From Deltaproteobacteria bacterium (GTDB taxonomy: Bacteria; Bdellovibrionota; UBA1018; UBA923), in the NCBI GenBank assembly GCA_016194795.1, contig JACQAX010000109.1, forward strand, positions 1 through 8,144: DNA of 8,144 nt. The letters are read 5' to 3'. Below, one piece after another: positions 6,794-8,144 of this stretch (position 1 is its first letter; each line of letters opens with the position of its first letter). The notes beneath the pieces were generated by a model. That model saw nothing but the letters and a program-made list of their open reading frames with translations. It was not told the DNA's origin and made no database searches. Both the position numbers and the translations under genes were made by a program.

Positions 6794-6832
6794 GCCCAGC
6801 TCACTACGTTCGAGGAGACGCGCCGTCAACGT

Positions 6833-6844
6833 GACTCGCGAGTC
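6833..6844. repeat. 12-bp perfect palindrome upstream of the amine oxidase gene
   Basis: GACTCGCGAGTC is a perfect palindrome lying 40 nt before the chosen amine oxidase start. A near copy of its core lies 34 bp away at 6868-6877. The symmetry and spacing would fit a dimeric regulator, but this is inference. Confidence 0.45.
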
Positions 6845-6867
6845 GGCGGTCGATGCCTGAATGGTCT

Positions 6868-6877
6868 ACTCGAGAGT
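6868..6877. repeat. second, near-identical palindrome in the same gap
   Basis: ACTCGAGAGT differs at one base from ACTCGCGAGT at 6834-6843, and so is a slightly imperfect palindrome. The two copies start 34 bp apart, slightly over three helical turns, and both lie in the 90-nt gap between the DUF503 and amine oxidase genes. Confidence 0.4.
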
Positions 6878-6883
6878 CGAGCG

Positions 6884-7174
6884 CTAGTCGTAGCCGAAGA
6901 CGTCGGTGTCCTCGACCACCACTCGCGCGAACGCGTTCGTGTCGACGTGCTCGAGCAGCTTCTTCATCGCGGCGCGCGCGCCCTGCTCGGTGCCGGCGGC
7001 GAGCGCCAGGCCGATCACGCAGCGCTCGAGGTCGTCGAAGTCCGAGACCTCGGCCGCGGAGGCGTTGAACTGCTTGTGGATCTCGGTGAGCAGGTCGGCC
7101 ATCTGGTGGCGCTTCTCCTTGATGTTCTGGTTGCCCCAGAACTCGAGGACGATCTTGCCCGCGGCGACCCACAT
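6884..7174 (-). CDS. DUF503 domain protein (YlxP-like)
   Basis: A 96-residue protein matching DUF503, the family of Bacillus YlxP, which in Firmicutes lies in the nusA-infB-rbfA region. The role is not firmly established. The N-terminal strand VAAGKIVLEF is followed by the hallmark NIKEKRHQMADLLTEIHKQF (about 17-36), then NASAAEVSDFDDLERCVIGLALAAG (about 37-61), a helix with AAMKKLLEHVD, and a closing strand ARVVVEDTDV. There is no signal peptide or membrane span. The ATG lies one nucleotide after the ilvE stop, so it is probably translated by coupling within the same transcript. Pairing with ilvE, rather than with infB/rbfA/truB, gives no clear functional hint. Confidence 0.85.
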   Translation of the reverse strand: MWVAAGKIVLEFWGNQNIKEKRHQMADLLTEIHKQFNASAAEVSDFDDLERCVIGLALAAGTEQGARAAMKKLLEHVDTNAFARVVVEDTDVFGYD

Positions 7175-7175
7175 C

Positions 7176-8117
7176 TCAGAGGTAGGTCAGCCAGTGCTTG
7201 TACTGCGGGTCGCGCCCGTAGACGGTGTCCATCAGCTTCGTCGAGATCTTGCGCGTGATCGGCCCGGGCTTGCCCTCGCCGATCTGGCGGTTGTCGATCT
7301 CGCGGATCGGCGTGATCTCGGCGGCCGTGCCGCAGAAGAACACCTCGTCGGCGCAGTAGATCTCGTCGCGGGTGAAGCGCTGCTCTTCGACCGGGATGCC
7401 GAGGTCGCGCGCGATCGTGATGATCGACGAGCGGGTGATGCCGTCGAGGATCGACGTGAGCGGCGTCGTTTTCAGGACGCCGTTGCGGTACATGAAGATG
7501 TTCTCGCCACTGCCCTCGGCGACGTAGCCGTCGGTGTCGAGGAGCAGGGCCTCGTCGTAACCCGAGCGCTTGACCTCGAGCTTGGCGAGGATGCCGGTGG
7601 TGTAGCCGCCCGTCATCTTGGCCTTGGTCATCGTCGAGTTGACCCAGCCGCGGGTGAAGCTCGAAACCTTGATGCGCGCGCCGTTTTCCTTCGCCTCTTT
7701 ACCGAGGTAAGCGCCCCAGACCCACGTCATGATCGCGAGCTCGACCGGCGGGTCGAAGGTCGGGAACACGCCGAGCGGGCCGTCGCCGATGTACACGAGC
7801 GGGCGGATGTAGATGTCCTGCTCGAGGCCCGACTTGCGCACGGTCTCGAGCTGCGCCTGCATCACGTCCTCCTGCGAGAACGGGATCTTGAGCTCGAGGA
7901 TCTTGCACGAGTCGAAGAGGCGCTTGGTGTGCTCTTTCAGGCGGAAGATCGCCAGGCGGCCGTCGGCCGTCTTGTAGCAGCGCACGCCTTCGAAGGCGCC
8001 GAGGCCATAGTGCAGGGTGTGGGTGAAGACGCTCGTCGTCGCCTGCTCGGGCGCCACCAGCTTCCCGTTCCACCAGACAACCTTGCCGACTTTCCGTTCC
8101 GGTTTCGTGCCGCTCAT
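7176..8117 (-). CDS. ilvE: branched-chain amino acid aminotransferase
   Basis: A PLP-dependent class IV aminotransferase that interconverts leucine, isoleucine and valine with their 2-oxo acids, using glutamate/2-oxoglutarate, in the cytoplasm. The 313-residue length is usual for IlvE. Landmarks are THTLHYGLGAFEGVRCY (32-48), RLKEHTKRLFDS, DIYIRPLVYIG, the catalytic Lys in TKAKMTGGY (K167 by alignment to the E. coli site), YDEALLLDTDGYVAEGSGENIF (the class IV signature with the Glu binding the PLP ring nitrogen), TSILDGITRSSI, and CADEVFFCGTAAEITPI. The start ATG has GAGAGGGA 6 nt upstream. A class IV relative such as D-amino-acid transaminase is less likely because the GTAAEITP and FEGVRCY motifs are typical of IlvE. 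The gene leads a minus-strand pair with DUF503. Confidence 0.96.
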   Translation of the reverse strand: MSGTKPERKVGKVVWWNGKLVAPEQATTSVFTHTLHYGLGAFEGVRCYKTADGRLAIFRLKEHTKRLFDSCKILELKIPFSQEDVMQAQLETVRKSGLEQDIYIRPLVYIGDGPLGVFPTFDPPVELAIMTWVWGAYLGKEAKENGARIKVSSFTRGWVNSTMTKAKMTGGYTTGILAKLEVKRSGYDEALLLDTDGYVAEGSGENIFMYRNGVLKTTPLTSILDGITRSSIITIARDLGIPVEEQRFTRDEIYCADEVFFCGTAAEITPIREIDNRQIGEGKPGPITRKISTKLMDTVYGRDPQYKHWLTYL

Positions 8118-8123
8118 GTCAAT

Positions 8124-8131
8124 TCCCTCTC
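8124..8131 (-). promoter_or_regulatory. ribosome binding site of ilvE
   Basis: Read on the minus strand, GAGAGGGA sits 6 nt before the ilvE ATG at 8117 and fixes that start. The remaining 13 nt to the window edge are too few to see a promoter. Confidence 0.65.
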
Positions 8132-8144
8132 ACTCTTCTCGAAT

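Noticed and set aside
6801..6829. TTGACG with TAGTGA 17 nt away on the minus strand as an amine oxidase promoter
   Set aside because: The -35-like hexamer is good but the -10 shares only two bases with TATAAT, and it would make the chosen start nearly leaderless.

Overview
The window is GC-rich, bacterial and gene-dense, with G/C-dominated third codon positions. It looks like ordinary chromosome of a Gram-negative organism: it encodes a GT9 heptosyltransferase-type enzyme, a heptose-phosphate kinase-like protein, and both Sec- and Tat-exported proteins. The aroA-cmk order and the character of the HldE-like and DUF4416 proteins suggest a deltaproteobacterial-type lineage (Desulfobacterota, Myxococcota or Bdellovibrionota sensu lato). 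That placement is an inference. I see no insertion sequence, phage gene, CRISPR array, tRNA or rRNA.

Layout. (1) Positions 1-3751, plus strand: a tightly packed run of the 3' part of aroA (shikimate pathway), cmk (CMP/dCMP kinase), a GT9 glycosyltransferase, an RfaE1/HldE-type sugar kinase and a DUF4416 protein. Spacings run from an 8-nt overlap to 7 nt, so this is very probably one operon joining core metabolism to lipopolysaccharide core assembly. The kinase gene appears to have lost about 90 internal codons, including the catalytic GAGD motif. (2) Positions 3749-5134, plus strand: a single-gene unit with its own extended -10 promoter, a leader of about 15 nt and an intrinsic terminator. 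It encodes a secreted protein with 12 cysteines and an HEALH zinc-site motif that I cannot assign to a named family. (3) Positions 5111-8117, minus strand: ilvE (branched-chain aminotransferase), a DUF503 (YlxP-like) gene one nucleotide behind it, then after about 90 nt a Tat-exported FAD amine oxidase. That gap holds two near-identical short palindromes.

The amine oxidase and the secreted protein converge, and the latter's terminator lies inside the last codons of the amine oxidase gene. The most notable items are the orphan HExxH secreted protein and the apparent in-frame deletion in the heptose kinase. I did not find a clearly new multi-gene system.
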